Of a DNA stretch of 43,593 nucleotides, positions 1-8,481 are shown piece after piece. Every line of letters begins with the position of its first letter. The stretch's first letter is position 1. The stretch is from the NCBI RefSeq assembly GCF_004342905.1, contig NZ_SMAN01000024.1, forward strand, positions 1 to 43,593. Reading direction: 5' to 3'. This DNA comes from Melghiribacillus thermohalophilus (GTDB taxonomy: Bacteria; Bacillota; Bacilli; Bacillales; Alkalibacillaceae). The position numbers and the translations under genes are program-made. The notes beneath the pieces were generated by a model. The model was not told the origin of the DNA. It searched no databases and was given only the letters and a program-made list of their open reading frames with translations.

Positions 1-771
1 ACTTCCTCTCTATCGGTATTGGTTGGTTACTATTAACGATAGAGGAAGATTCTGCATTTTTCAATTTTCAACACACTTCATTGGGGAGAGCCAAACAATG
101 GCTATTTTTTTTACTATACTAGATTTTGTTTTATAGTTAAACAGGATCATCATGAATTTATCTGAAATCATGTCTGGCCTTATGGATCTAATCCCGGGTA
201 TGTTTATGGAGCCTGACTGACACCCGCGGCAGTCCAGCAACATGAGTCCGGACATCGTTTCAAACTAGAATATTTTGGAATAACAAATTGATGGAGATAA
301 CGGCCAAGGAAGACGAAGAGATGATCGGTCGGGTATCCTGAAAGGGGCTGATACGCACCTGGAAGATGGAACCTTCTGGAAAATCGATCAAAGACAACAT
401 CAACATAACAGAATGATTGATTTGAAAAAAATCTATCGATGTAATCTGTGCAGCCAACACCAACAAAGAAGGAAAAGCGTTATATGCTCTCCCGTTATCA
501 GAAAAGTCCGTTTCCGGCTTCCGAGAATGTCCAGGAGGAAAAATGGAGAAGGCGAATCCCCCAAACACGTTTCCATTACGGAATTGCATGAAGAACTAAG
601 GTCTGTCTTCAACCACAGAGCATGACACACCTTCCGATCAGATCATCACGTAGATGAAGGTGAAATCGTGGAAGGAAATCCTCTTCCGTTAGAACATGAT
701 TTTTGCACGTTTGGAGGTCGACGCCATTTTTCATAGCATCTCTGTCGCTCAGATTTATAACTTTTGAATCA
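1..771. other. Gene-poor stretch with no convincing CDS
   Basis: Only short, overlapping open frames exist on both strands here. None has a clear ribosome binding site or a recognisable motif. The longest minus-strand frame (260-589) encodes a hydrophobic-looking but unrecognised sequence and could be the remnant of a decayed membrane protein gene, which I cannot prove. At the very start an imperfect inverted repeat pairs positions 2-15 with 37-48. Confidence 0.5.
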
Positions 772-2163
772 TCAGTTTGTATGATTTTCCTCGGGTATTT
801 CAAATGTACCTTTCCAGTCTGTAACGATTTCATAGTAGAGGTGGCTAACTTCAACGAATAGTTTTTCCGAGTTTTCTATATACTCTTTTTCAATATAGAA
901 ACCGTAATTCTCGACATCCGCAAACCTGCTGCCAAATTCAGGTGTCTCTCCTTTTTCGTTTTCGATATGAAACATAATCTTTGAAAATGTGTCATCCCGT
1001 ACTTCATCTGAATGAACAGGCATGCCGCCGACAAGTTTCATATAGGGGACGTCCGCATGATCTGGCAGTTCGTAGGAAATAAATATTCCCATGTCTTCTT
1101 CTCGAAAAGTACTATTCAGGAAAATATCCGTATTTTTTATCGTCTCCAGAAATCGATTGATTTCGGGGACTTCATCAGTACTATTGTTTAAAAATGTCTT
1201 ATAGGGTTCTGTATCCACTTCGAAGCTAAATTCATCTGATCCGACCATGGTGACTCCTTTCAGTTCAAGATCAATCGTATTCGGCCAGTGGTTAAAGGGA
1301 TGAGTTTGAATAACATATGATCCGTCTTCGGTTTGTTCTATTCTGGCTCCAGCACTGTAATCCCGTATTTCTCCTTGATCAGTATTCATAACCAGTTGAA
1401 TTCGATTCCCTAATCGATCTTCTGCAGGTTCAAAATGAAAATATAGCCGGTTATTCGTCGTGCCGAGTTCAAGCATTTCCCAGGTTAGTGTATGTCCCAT
1501 TACCTCCACTTCCCGGTTTAAATCAATCGTTTTTACAATCTCATCATTTTCGTCAAAATGGACTGGCAGGCGAATGTCATCCAGTTCATAGTTTTCATCA
1601 CCGATCCGTATCATGGCACCCGACAGGATGAGTTCTTCCATCGAGGAGATCCGTTCGTACCCTTCATCCGTTCTCTTGAGAAATTCCGGAAATTGGATTT
1701 GATGATACAGACGATTTTGATAGACTATCCCTTCAGTGATAGACCACCTTCCCCGTGAACTGCCCAACATGATTTCCTGATCATTGTCAACTAAACCCGG
1801 ACTGATTATGAGCTCCGGAAAGTTTTCTTCAATATGTTCCCTGGTGAGGTTGAACCCATCCTCACCGAGATCAATACTGTAAAACAGATAGGAAAAATCT
1901 TTAGTAAACCAGATTTCATCTATGGACAACGTCCGGTTCGTGCCCGGAACATCGATTTTTATATCTTCATAATGGCGTGTAAGTCCCAGTTTTTCCGCTC
2001 GTTTGAGACCTGGAGTTTTTTCATATTGAAAGGCTTTGACATCTTCCCAGCTGTCAGCTACATATATTTCCGGTTCAACCCTGTCCCTGCTGCTATCAAC
2101 ATATACAATAATGATAAAAAGCAAAAATCCGATGATTCCTGCCATCCATTTCTTTTTCCTCAT
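772..2163 (-). CDS. Membrane-anchored extracellular protein, DUF4179/DUF5643-like
   Basis: A 463-residue protein of unknown function. The start chosen is the ATG at 2163, preceded by AGAGGA nine bases upstream; an in-frame upstream extension lacks such a site. The N-terminus is basic (MRKKKW) and is followed by one membrane segment (about residues 5-23). The remaining roughly 440 residues look like an extracellular beta-rich region. The pattern (one transmembrane helix, repeated beta-domain, acidic composition) resembles the soluble part of DUF4179/DUF5643 proteins of Firmicutes, but I make that comparison from memory. It is monocistronic as far as can be seen, and no neighbour hints at a role. 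Confidence 0.75.
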   Translation of the reverse strand: MRKKKWMAGIIGFLLFIIIVYVDSSRDRVEPEIYVADSWEDVKAFQYEKTPGLKRAEKLGLTRHYEDIKIDVPGTNRTLSIDEIWFTKDFSYLFYSIDLGEDGFNLTREHIEENFPELIISPGLVDNDQEIMLGSSRGRWSITEGIVYQNRLYHQIQFPEFLKRTDEGYERISSMEELILSGAMIRIGDENYELDDIRLPVHFDENDEIVKTIDLNREVEVMGHTLTWEMLELGTTNNRLYFHFEPAEDRLGNRIQLVMNTDQGEIRDYSAGARIEQTEDGSYVIQTHPFNHWPNTIDLELKGVTMVGSDEFSFEVDTEPYKTFLNNSTDEVPEINRFLETIKNTDIFLNSTFREEDMGIFISYELPDHADVPYMKLVGGMPVHSDEVRDDTFSKIMFHIENEKGETPEFGSRFADVENYGFYIEKEYIENSEKLFVEVSHLYYEIVTDWKGTFEIPEENHTN

Positions 2164-2354
2164 GTCCCAACATCCTCTGTCCTGTTTTATCTGTATTATT
2201 TTCGAATCGATCATCTACTTGTGGGAAAGGATCAAAATTGTGATGGGTTCTTTTATAGTGTCGTTGCACCCATTGGTGTTGGCCAAAAATAGAATGATCC
2301 CGACAAAGGCTAAGAAACACTTCTGTAAAATAAGATCCACCCTTCCCGGCCACA

Positions 2355-2732
2355 TCAATCTTTGATGATTCCATGACTCGTCCCGGTTAAAACCTCTTTT
2401 CCGTCCTGATTGCGAAAAATAGATTTCATTGAAAGTTTTTTATACGTATCCCTTTGCTCGATATCAGTTATGGTTATTTCGCAGGTGATGGTGTCTCCTG
2501 AAAAAACAGGTCGCACATACTCAAAATTCATATTTCTTGCAATATAGTTTAAATCACCTCCAATTTTGGTTGCAATACTGGATGTTAGCAACCCGTGCAC
2601 CATTAATCGTCCATGTTCATCCCGACTCATATGATGTTCCCCTTTGTCACCGGTCAGCTCCGCAAATTGCAGAATTTCCTCATCGGTAAACGTCCGCGTC
2701 CAGGTAAACACATCGCCAGCTTTCAGAACCAT
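2355..2732 (-). CDS. MaoC-like hotdog-fold dehydratase
   Basis: A 125-residue protein of the MaoC / (R)-specific enoyl-CoA hydratase-like family, which hydrates enoyl-CoA or related thioesters in the cytoplasm. Visible features are the early FTDEEILQFAELTGD segment, the HHM and GRLMVHGLL segments that correspond to the hotdog helix, and the FEYVRPVFSGDTI strand typical of the family. The ATG at 2732 is preferred because AAGGGG lies nine bases upstream; an in-frame TTG nine bases earlier sits directly on that site. The substrate is unknown. It is single-domain size and alone in its transcription unit. Confidence 0.8.
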   Translation of the reverse strand: MVLKAGDVFTWTRTFTDEEILQFAELTGDKGEHHMSRDEHGRLMVHGLLTSSIATKIGGDLNYIARNMNFEYVRPVFSGDTITCEITITDIEQRDTYKKLSMKSIFRNQDGKEVLTGTSHGIIKD

Positions 2733-2863
2733 CCTGATCAACCCCTTTGTAAAATATGGAATTATACTATAACTATATCATAGGACCAGGAATAAATGAA
2801 TAGTCATTCATTTTGCTAGAAGTTCCCAGCAGGGAGCACTCCAATTGAACTTTTCAACAAAAG

Positions 2864-3240
2864 ATATCAGAGTTCGCACCCAAAAAATCAGGGCTTAAGC
2901 ACGAGATATCAGGACTCAGATCTCAAATATCAGGGTTCACGCAAAAAATATCAGGACTCAGATCCCAAATATCAGGGCTCACGGAAAAATATCAGAGTTC
3001 AGATCCCAAATATCAGGGTTCACGTGTGCGATATCAGAGTTCGCACCCAAAAAATCAGGGCTTAAGCATGAGATATCAGGGTTCTGCTCCGAAATATCAG
3101 AGTTCACGCAAAAAATATCAGGACTCAGATCCCAAATATCAGGGCTCACGTGCGCGATATCAGGGTTCGCGCGTGAAAAATCAGGGTTCTGCTCCGAAAT
3201 ATCAGAGTTCACGTAAAAATATCAGGGTTCAGCACGAAAC
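2864..3240. repeat. Tandem array of about 18 copies of a 21-bp repeat
   Basis: The core ATATCAGRRYTC recurs with its TCAG at 2867, 2888, 2909, 2930, 2951, 2972, 2992, 3013, 3034, 3055, 3076, 3097, 3118, 3139, 3160, 3181, 3202 and 3222. The period is exactly 21 bp except for two 20-bp steps (2972-2992 and 3202-3222). Units come in several types (for example GTTCGCACCCAAA, ACTCAGATCCCAAA, GTTCACGCAAA) and some neighbouring pairs recur as blocks (units 1-2 and 9-10). Because 21 is a multiple of three, long stretches are open on both strands. On the minus strand it would read as a heptapeptide repeat of the form (N/S)(P/S)D(I/F)xxx. The 20-bp steps break the frame, so I treat it as non-coding repeat DNA. 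Confidence 0.95.
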
Positions 3241-3294
3241 ACCATCTCCCTCCTCTTTGAACTTAAAGAAGAGGTGGGATAAACGTGTAAGGTA

Positions 3295-3341
3295 AAAAAT
3301 CCGAACGAGCTTCATTCGTACATGAACTCGTTCGGATTTTT
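3295..3341. terminator. Strong bidirectional terminator hairpin
   Basis: A 15-bp perfect stem (3295-3309 with 3327-3341) is extended by a further TTCAT/ATGAA pairing in the loop. A- and T-runs at the ends allow termination in either direction. It ends the minus-strand radical SAM transcript. The end of the small ORF at 3312-3476 lies inside it. Confidence 0.9.
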
Positions 3342-3476
3342 CTTTTTGTCAATTTGCATCGCATCCCGCGAGGCTGCATGGGGCAGCTCATTCCTTTCTC
3401 TTTCAAAATTTCCCCGCTGGAGTCTACGCATGTCTGGTTCGTTTTTTTTATCTTGCATGATTGATTTAGCAATCAT
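3312..3476 (-). CDS. Small charged protein, translationally coupled to radical SAM gene
   Basis: A 54-residue ORF whose ATG overlaps the stop of the upstream radical SAM gene (ATGA), a typical translational coupling arrangement. The product begins MIAKSIMQDKKNEPDMRRLQ and is highly charged, with no membrane segment or cysteine. No family is recognised. Against it, the ribosome binding site is weak (AGAAAG very close to the start), and the last codons lie inside the terminator stem-loop. Coupling and the protein-like composition favour a real gene, possibly a spore-associated small protein, but this is inference. Confidence 0.5.
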   Translation of the reverse strand: MIAKSIMQDKKNEPDMRRLQRGNFERERNELPHAASRDAMQIDKKKNPNEFMYE

Positions 3477-4342
3477 TCTTTCTGATCGAACGTTCCTTTG
3501 GTTTTCGATCCTATTCCATCACTGACCGGAGGCAAAAAGCCTTCCTGACTGATATAAATCTGGTCTTCATGAAAATACTCTTTAAACTGATCGAGGACTT
3601 TTTTGTAAGCTTCCGGGTGGAACCAGTCTTCTAGTCCGATTTTCTTATAAAGATCATAAACGCCGAGATTGCTGGTACGTTTTCCCCCGCTTCCATCCCC
3701 CATAAAATAATCATCGATGGTCACGCGGTCAACGACTGAATGGAGTTTGCCGGCAAATTCCCGGGAACAGGGCAACACTGGTGATACAGCTGCCTGTGCG
3801 GGAATTCCTACTTCTTTCAATTCAGCAAGGGTCCGCAGTCGTCCTGCAATTGGCGGAGCCTTCGGGGTAAATTGTTTGCGGATATCCTCCCTGTCGGTTT
3901 CTACTGTGATGCTGACGAGAAGACGATCTTTTAATGCCTGCAGAATGTCCATATCCCTGGTCACCAGTGGGCTTCTCGTTTGAAGCAGCAGAAAGTCCGG
4001 GGGAATCTCAACCATTGATTTCAGAATAGATCGGGTAATCCGTTCCTGAACTTCGACTGGCTGGTAGGGATCCGTACTGGAAGACATAAAGATCGTGATT
4101 ATATTATGCTTTTTCCTTGCCCGTCTCATTTCTTTCACATAAAGCTCCGCTGCATTTTCCTTTATATCCACCCATGCCCCCCACTCTTCTTTCCGAAACC
4201 GATTAACAGGCATCTGGCGGACATAGCAATAGGAACAGCCGTAACTGCAACCTGTATAGGGATTGAGGGAATACGTATATCCTGTGAGATAACCGCTGGC
4301 TTTTGTCAAAATGGATCTGGCCTGTTTGCCTGCTATGTTCAT
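3473..4342 (-). CDS. Radical SAM protein, spore photoproduct lyase (SPL) family-like
   Basis: A 289-residue radical SAM enzyme that would use a 4Fe-4S cluster and S-adenosylmethionine in the cytoplasm. The cluster-binding CxxxCxxC is visible at about residues 32-39 (GCSYGCSYCYV). It is followed by the SSSTDPYQPVE and VSITVETDRE segments seen in SPL-like (Rv2578c/SplB-related) radical SAM proteins. The ATG at 4342 is chosen because AGGAGG lies five bases upstream; a longer in-frame reading exists but runs through a decayed duplication. It is shorter than true SplB, so activity on spore photoproduct is not established. Confidence 0.82.
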   Translation of the reverse strand: MNIAGKQARSILTKASGYLTGYTYSLNPYTGCSYGCSYCYVRQMPVNRFRKEEWGAWVDIKENAAELYVKEMRRARKKHNIITIFMSSSTDPYQPVEVQERITRSILKSMVEIPPDFLLLQTRSPLVTRDMDILQALKDRLLVSITVETDREDIRKQFTPKAPPIAGRLRTLAELKEVGIPAQAAVSPVLPCSREFAGKLHSVVDRVTIDDYFMGDGSGGKRTSNLGVYDLYKKIGLEDWFHPEAYKKVLDQFKEYFHEDQIYISQEGFLPPVSDGIGSKTKGTFDQKE

Positions 4343-4384
4343 TGAAACCTCCTCACTTCGATAGCTTTTTTTACGTTTATGGCT

Positions 4385-4420
4385 CGATATGGCGGGAACA
4401 CACATCTTCGGCAACGTGTC
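4385..4420 (-). repeat. Decayed partial duplicate of the Nudix gene 3' end
   Basis: This 36-base segment matches 4453-4488, the 3' coding end of the Nudix gene, at 27 of 36 positions in the same orientation, offset by 68 bases. It lies in the gap before the radical SAM gene and looks like the relic of a small tandem duplication. Confidence 0.6.
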
Positions 4421-4441
4421 TAGGTGAGAAATTGAACGCAG

Positions 4442-4906
4442 CTAAGAAGAAACGATATTGCCGGAATTTACATCTTCGACAACTTTCCGATGGCTTTTCA
4501 CCATGTTTTCTGGAAGTTCATCAGGATGGAAAAATTTCAGATCAATCGTTTCCGAAGAATCGGTTTGTAGTATCCCCTCATATTCTCTAGTATAATAGGC
4601 GATCGTCACGACATAAAATTCATCACCGTTTTCAGCTTTGACAAAATGCTCCGGACCGGAGTACACGCTGGCAAGTTTGAGTTTGCCAGCAGACAGTCCC
4701 GTTTCCTCAAGCAATTCTCTCCGTGCGGTATCTTCGGTGGATTCGCCGAGTTCCATCAGACCCCCGGGGAGCCCCCAGATCCCTTCCGGATACGGACGCT
4801 GCTGAAGCAAAATCCGTTCCTTGTCATCCATGACAACGACAACTGCACCTGTCAGGATTACCGGACGTTTGCCAACCAGTTTCCTCAGTTCTTCTACATA
4901 GCCCAT
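4442..4906 (-). CDS. Nudix hydrolase
   Basis: A 154-residue cytoplasmic pyrophosphohydrolase of the Nudix superfamily, which cleaves nucleoside diphosphates linked to another moiety. The full Nudix box Gx5Ex7REUxEExGU is visible at about residues 49-71 (LMELGESTEDTARRELLEET), preceded by the usual WGLPGG. Substrate cannot be told from sequence. The start follows the stop of the DUF2339-type gene by only two bases, so the two are cotranscribed and probably coupled. The 3' end has a decayed copy downstream. Confidence 0.92.
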   Translation of the reverse strand: MGYVEELRKLVGKRPVILTGAVVVVMDDKERILLQQRPYPEGIWGLPGGLMELGESTEDTARRELLEETGLSAGKLKLASVYSGPEHFVKAENGDEFYVVTIAYYTREYEGILQTDSSETIDLKFFHPDELPENMVKSHRKVVEDVNSGNIVSS

Positions 4907-4908
4907 GA

Positions 4909-6552
4909 TTATCCCTCTTTTTTTGATTGCTTTTCTTTCACATATATCATTCTCGATACACCGAGTCCGGTGGCGCCCAGAATTGTAAATAGCAGGGCCC
5001 GGAACTCCAGGGAAATATCGGACAGGTCTACACCGATAACTTTAACGAGGGTTGCGAACAACAACGAAATCCCGGTAAGACGAAAAGGTTTTTCCTGCCT
5101 GATGATCCCATAGGCAATAAATCCAACTGCATAAATTGACCACGCCAGCGAACTAAACAGATGCTGGACGTTGAGATCCCATTCCTTCGTTGCTGCATAA
5201 CTGATTTGTGTCAGCCATATGAGAGGGAGGAGAATATTGGCATAGAATAGTCCCTTTAACAGATCGGTTTTCTGGAATGCATTATATCTCTTCATGGCAT
5301 GAGTGACAAATAATAATGATCCAACCATTACTGTCCAGGACAGGGTTGGCCACGATAGCACCTGTTCGATCGGTTCAGTCAGTGTCAAAAATAGTCCAAA
5401 TCCATATGGGAATAATGCCAGGATCGTCTGAAAATGAATGCTGAATCTGAACCCAATCCATAGGGCGATGGCTCCTTCAATGAGCAAAAGCACAGGCATG
5501 GTATCTGATTGAAATATCTCCATAACCGCGAACATGAAGGCAAAGGTTGCGATACCTGCTAATAAAGCAAACCGATCTTTGTCTTTCGATAAATACCATA
5601 CTGCCCCTGCACCGTATAATCCCGCAAAACCTAAATAGTACCATTGCTGCTGCCATTCAGTGATCCCCAGTGCAATCCATCCGGCCATAAGCAGAAAACT
5701 GGAAAAACTGGAGATCGTCTGTGTAGGGTGGTTCAGTTTGTTGCCCATGAACAGCACGAATAAAAACATGTGCTGAACCATCGCGCCGTAACTAAACGCA
5801 TCCAGCTCTGAAATCGGGTTAAAAACAAGGGATGCGATAAATGCTATATGTAGAAGCCAGAACGATACATAATGTAAAATCGTATACTGATTTCTCATTC
5901 CATAGTAGAGAAAGGCTCCGTACAATAAAACTTCATAAGTGACAAATAATCCTGTATTCAATCCTGTACTCTCCAGAAGAAAAGGGATGAATACCCCTCC
6001 CGCGGATGACAGGACAGCCAGTGCCTGCGAACGGTGCCGGTGTGCGAAAAAGACCCCGCCTGCAATCCAAAACAGATTCAATACAGCGGCTAAGACAAAT
6101 GGAAAATAACCGTAAAGGACATGAGCAGCAAACGTAGACAGCATAAACAGAATGATGGAACCCGCCAACAGCACCTGTCCAAGTCTCTCTCTCTTCTTCC
6201 TTATCTGAAGCTCCCCTAAAATGACAAACCCGCAAGCTATGAAGTATCCCAGAGCAACCCGTACAGGCTCTGTAATGAAGCCTCTGTCGAAGGTGGCTTT
6301 AAATCCCCAGACCACCCCGATGATCAAGACAAAAATGAAGATTCGGGGCAGCCATACTTTCCCCAGCACGTGTTCCCAATCTACCGGCTCTTTGTGAGCA
6401 AATTCTGTTTTATCAGAATCGTTCTGAATGATAGTCGACTGTTTATATTCTGTGTTCCATTCATGATTTTTTTCTCCTTTTAACAGCTGGACTTCCTGTT
6501 CTAGCTGCTGAATTCGTTTTTCCAGTTGATCGATCCGAGTTTGTTCGTTCAT
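4909..6552 (-). CDS. DUF2339-family polytopic membrane protein
   Basis: A 547-residue protein of unknown function. It starts with a heptad-rich coiled coil (about residues 4-28, DQLEKRIQQLEQEVQLLKGE), followed by a short hydrophilic linker and roughly 16-18 closely packed hydrophobic segments from residue about 70 to the end. The DWEHVLGKVWLPRIFIFVLI segment and the GALLxVGFR-like transmembrane arrangement match the DUF2339 family of predicted membrane proteins. It is first in an operon with the Nudix hydrolase. Confidence 0.78.
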   Translation of the reverse strand: MNEQTRIDQLEKRIQQLEQEVQLLKGEKNHEWNTEYKQSTIIQNDSDKTEFAHKEPVDWEHVLGKVWLPRIFIFVLIIGVVWGFKATFDRGFITEPVRVALGYFIACGFVILGELQIRKKRERLGQVLLAGSIILFMLSTFAAHVLYGYFPFVLAAVLNLFWIAGGVFFAHRHRSQALAVLSSAGGVFIPFLLESTGLNTGLFVTYEVLLYGAFLYYGMRNQYTILHYVSFWLLHIAFIASLVFNPISELDAFSYGAMVQHMFLFVLFMGNKLNHPTQTISSFSSFLLMAGWIALGITEWQQQWYYLGFAGLYGAGAVWYLSKDKDRFALLAGIATFAFMFAVMEIFQSDTMPVLLLIEGAIALWIGFRFSIHFQTILALFPYGFGLFLTLTEPIEQVLSWPTLSWTVMVGSLLFVTHAMKRYNAFQKTDLLKGLFYANILLPLIWLTQISYAATKEWDLNVQHLFSSLAWSIYAVGFIAYGIIRQEKPFRLTGISLLFATLVKVIGVDLSDISLEFRALLFTILGATGLGVSRMIYVKEKQSKKEG

Positions 6553-6678
6553 TTTTTCACCCTTCCCATAAATGGCTTATCTCGTCATTCCACGCCAGAG
6601 GTTGTAAATGTAAGCCTTTCCAAACAAAATTTTCTACTTTTTTCATTCTATTTTACAGTATTTTTGCTTTGGATGGTT

Positions 6679-6684
6679 TATAAT
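6679..6684 (+). promoter_or_regulatory. Candidate -10 element for trhA
   Basis: A perfect TATAAT lies 35 bases before the trhA start. I cannot find a good -35 element at the right spacing, so only the -10 is called. Confidence 0.45.
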
Positions 6685-6719
6685 AAGAAAAAATAAATAG
6701 AAAGGCTGTTACAAATTAT

Positions 6720-7355
6720 ATGAGTGAACCTTATTCCAAAAGAGAAGAATTGGCCAATGCCATTACCCATGGTCTTGGGGTGTTGTTCAGTATTGCTGCC
6801 CTGATCATCCTGATCATTTATGCCAGTCAAAACGGGAGTGCCTGGCAGATCATATCGGTCACCATATATGGTGTGACCATGTTATTGATGTACCTGTCAT
6901 CAACCATTCTCCACAGTTTGCCTCCCGGGAGATGGAAAAATTTTTTCTTGATGATGGATCATACATCCATTTATTTATTTATCGCCGGAACCTATACACC
7001 TGTATCCCTGCTGCTGATCAAAGGAACCATTGGATGGCTTCTGTTTGGCCTCGTCTGGGGGATCGCGTTATTGGGCATCGTTTTTAAAATGATTTTTTTG
7101 CAAAAGTTTATGATTTTATCTACCCTGCTGTACTTATTGTTAGGCTGGTTTGTGGTCATTGCCTGGGACCCTCTTGTGTCCAGCATGGCCTATAACGGGG
7201 TCGTCCTTCTTGTTCTCGGAGGAATATTTTATTCTGTCGGAAGCATTTTCTTTATGTTTCGTATATTCCCGTATCATCATGCTGTCTGGCATATCTTTGT
7301 CGTGATAGGAAGTGCCCTTCACTTCTTTTCCATTTTATTGTATGTAGTGGCATAA
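6720..7355 (+). CDS. trhA: TrhA / hemolysin III family membrane protein
   Basis: A 211-residue integral membrane protein of the PAQR/hemolysin III (YqfA/YplQ-like) family. Seven hydrophobic segments are apparent, together with the family's conserved polar signatures: an early EELANAITHGLG, SSTILHSLP after the second helix, MMDHTSIYLFIAGTYTP in the third, and a C-terminal YHHAVWHIFVV with the histidines believed to bind metal. Family members affect membrane fluidity or energetics; the precise role here is unknown. The ribosome binding site AAAGG is rather far (about 14 bases) from the ATG. It is followed at once by a strong terminator, so it is monocistronic. Confidence 0.92.
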   Translation: MSEPYSKREELANAITHGLGVLFSIAALIILIIYASQNGSAWQIISVTIYGVTMLLMYLSSTILHSLPPGRWKNFFLMMDHTSIYLFIAGTYTPVSLLLIKGTIGWLLFGLVWGIALLGIVFKMIFLQKFMILSTLLYLLLGWFVVIAWDPLVSSMAYNGVVLLVLGGIFYSVGSIFFMFRIFPYHHAVWHIFVVIGSALHFFSILLYVVA

Positions 7356-7371
7356 GTGGCATAAAGGGATT

Positions 7372-7402
7372 AAAACGATGGATTCTAACCATCCATCGTT
7401 TT
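7372..7402 (+). terminator. Terminator of trhA
   Basis: A 12-bp perfect stem (7372-7383 / 7391-7402) with a 7-base loop ends in a T-run, 16 bases after the trhA stop. Confidence 0.92.
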
Positions 7403-7471
7403 TTTATGTATGCTTTTAGATTCTGATTTCGTGCTGATTCACGTCAAGCGACTCCTTTATCATACTTGTAT

Positions 7472-7518
7472 AAAAAAAGCCGCCGAATTAGGCGTGACCC
7501 CTGTATAAGACCGGCGGC
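7472..7518 (-). terminator. Terminator of fadH
   Basis: GCCGCCG (7479-7485) pairs with CGGCGGC (7512-7518) around a long loop. On the minus strand the stem is followed by seven T residues. It lies about 20 bases past the fadH stop. Confidence 0.8.
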
Positions 7519-7538
7519 ATTTTCTCGTTTATTCATCT

Positions 7539-8306
7539 TTAAAAAGGATGTTTATTGAGCCACTGTCCTCCATCAAGGGTAATGACTTCTCCGTTCATAT
7601 AAGCAGCTTTGTCCGACAGCATAAAATAAGCAAGTTCAGCAATTTCCTCCGGTGTGCCTAACCGTTTCAATGGAACAGACTGAATGGTTCGTCTGGCAGC
7701 TTCTTCTGACTCCCATAAACGCTCGGCTCCTCCGGTGCGCTCGATCGGACCTGGGGCAATGGCGTTGGCACGAATACCGTATTTGCTTCCCCATTCAACA
7801 GCCAGGGTGCGGGTCATTGTCAGCACCCCTGATTTTGCAGCAGCCGAGTGTATGACACCGGCTCCGGCTCCCCAGGCATAGGTCGCAACCATATTCAAAA
7901 TATTGCCTTTGATGCCGTTTTCGATCCAGTAATTCCCCACTGCCCTGCTGCAGTAAAAGGTTCCGTTTAACACAATGTCAATGACCGCATTCCAGCCGTT
8001 TACGGACAGATTTTCTGCCGGACAAATAAAGTTCCCTGCTGCATTATTGACCAGATGGTGAATGGAACCATATGTATCCAGGGTTTCCTCGACCATACCA
8101 TCGACATCGTCAGGATTGCGCACATCCATGGAAACGGGATGAACATGCACATCTTTTCCTTTTACTATTTCTTCCCTGGCTTTTTGAAGCTTTTCTGGAT
8201 CACGGCCGGTTATGACCACCTTCGCCCCTTCATGGGCAAATTTTTTCGCCATGTATTTCCCCATGCCACTTGATCCGCCGGTTACAATGACAACTTCATT
8301 TTTCAT
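7539..8306 (-). CDS. fadH: 2,4-dienoyl-CoA reductase FadH (YkuF), SDR family
   Basis: A 255-residue short-chain dehydrogenase matching B. subtilis FadH/YkuF, an NADPH-dependent 2,4-dienoyl-CoA reductase used in beta-oxidation of unsaturated fatty acids. Visible are the Rossmann TGGSSGMG motif near residue 8, the NNAAGNF motif, the catalytic-region HSAAAK (the classical tyrosine of YxxxK is replaced, as in dienoyl-CoA reductases), and APGPIERTGGAERLW after it. The ATG at 8306 is chosen for GGGAGG seven bases upstream. It is divergent from ykuE, as its neighbour in B. subtilis is ykuE. Confidence 0.92.
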   Translation of the reverse strand: MKNEVVIVTGGSSGMGKYMAKKFAHEGAKVVITGRDPEKLQKAREEIVKGKDVHVHPVSMDVRNPDDVDGMVEETLDTYGSIHHLVNNAAGNFICPAENLSVNGWNAVIDIVLNGTFYCSRAVGNYWIENGIKGNILNMVATYAWGAGAGVIHSAAAKSGVLTMTRTLAVEWGSKYGIRANAIAPGPIERTGGAERLWESEEAARRTIQSVPLKRLGTPEEIAELAYFMLSDKAAYMNGEVITLDGGQWLNKHPF

Positions 8307-8430
8307 TTCTTTTCCCTCCCTTTGATAAAAAGTTTCCATATCAGCAGGGAAAAATCCTGTTTTTCTGGGAAGACTTTATGTCGAACCTGTCAAAAAAATC
8401 ACAAAAGTCCCTGTATTTCTATTTCCATGA

Positions 8431-8441
8431 CATGCTATAAT
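8431..8441 (+). promoter_or_regulatory. Extended -10 promoter for ykuE
   Basis: TGCTATAAT is an extended -10 element (TGnTATAAT) located about 40 bases before the ykuE start. The -35 region is weak, as is common for extended -10 promoters. Confidence 0.6.
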
Positions 8442-8481
8442 GCTACTGCATGTTTAGAATATATAAACAAGGATGAAAACG

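Noticed and set aside
2979-3212. Heptapeptide-repeat protein on the minus strand, and an equivalent frame on the plus strand at 3026-3295
   Set aside because: Openness in both strands follows from the 21-bp period. No ribosome binding site is present and the 20-bp steps break the frame, so I describe it as repeat DNA only.
2864-3240. CRISPR array
   Set aside because: The repeats are contiguous without unique spacers and no cas genes are nearby.
3263-3472. A 69-residue minus-strand ORF
   Set aside because: It is out of frame with the better supported ATGA-coupled ORF at 3312-3476 and runs through the terminator.
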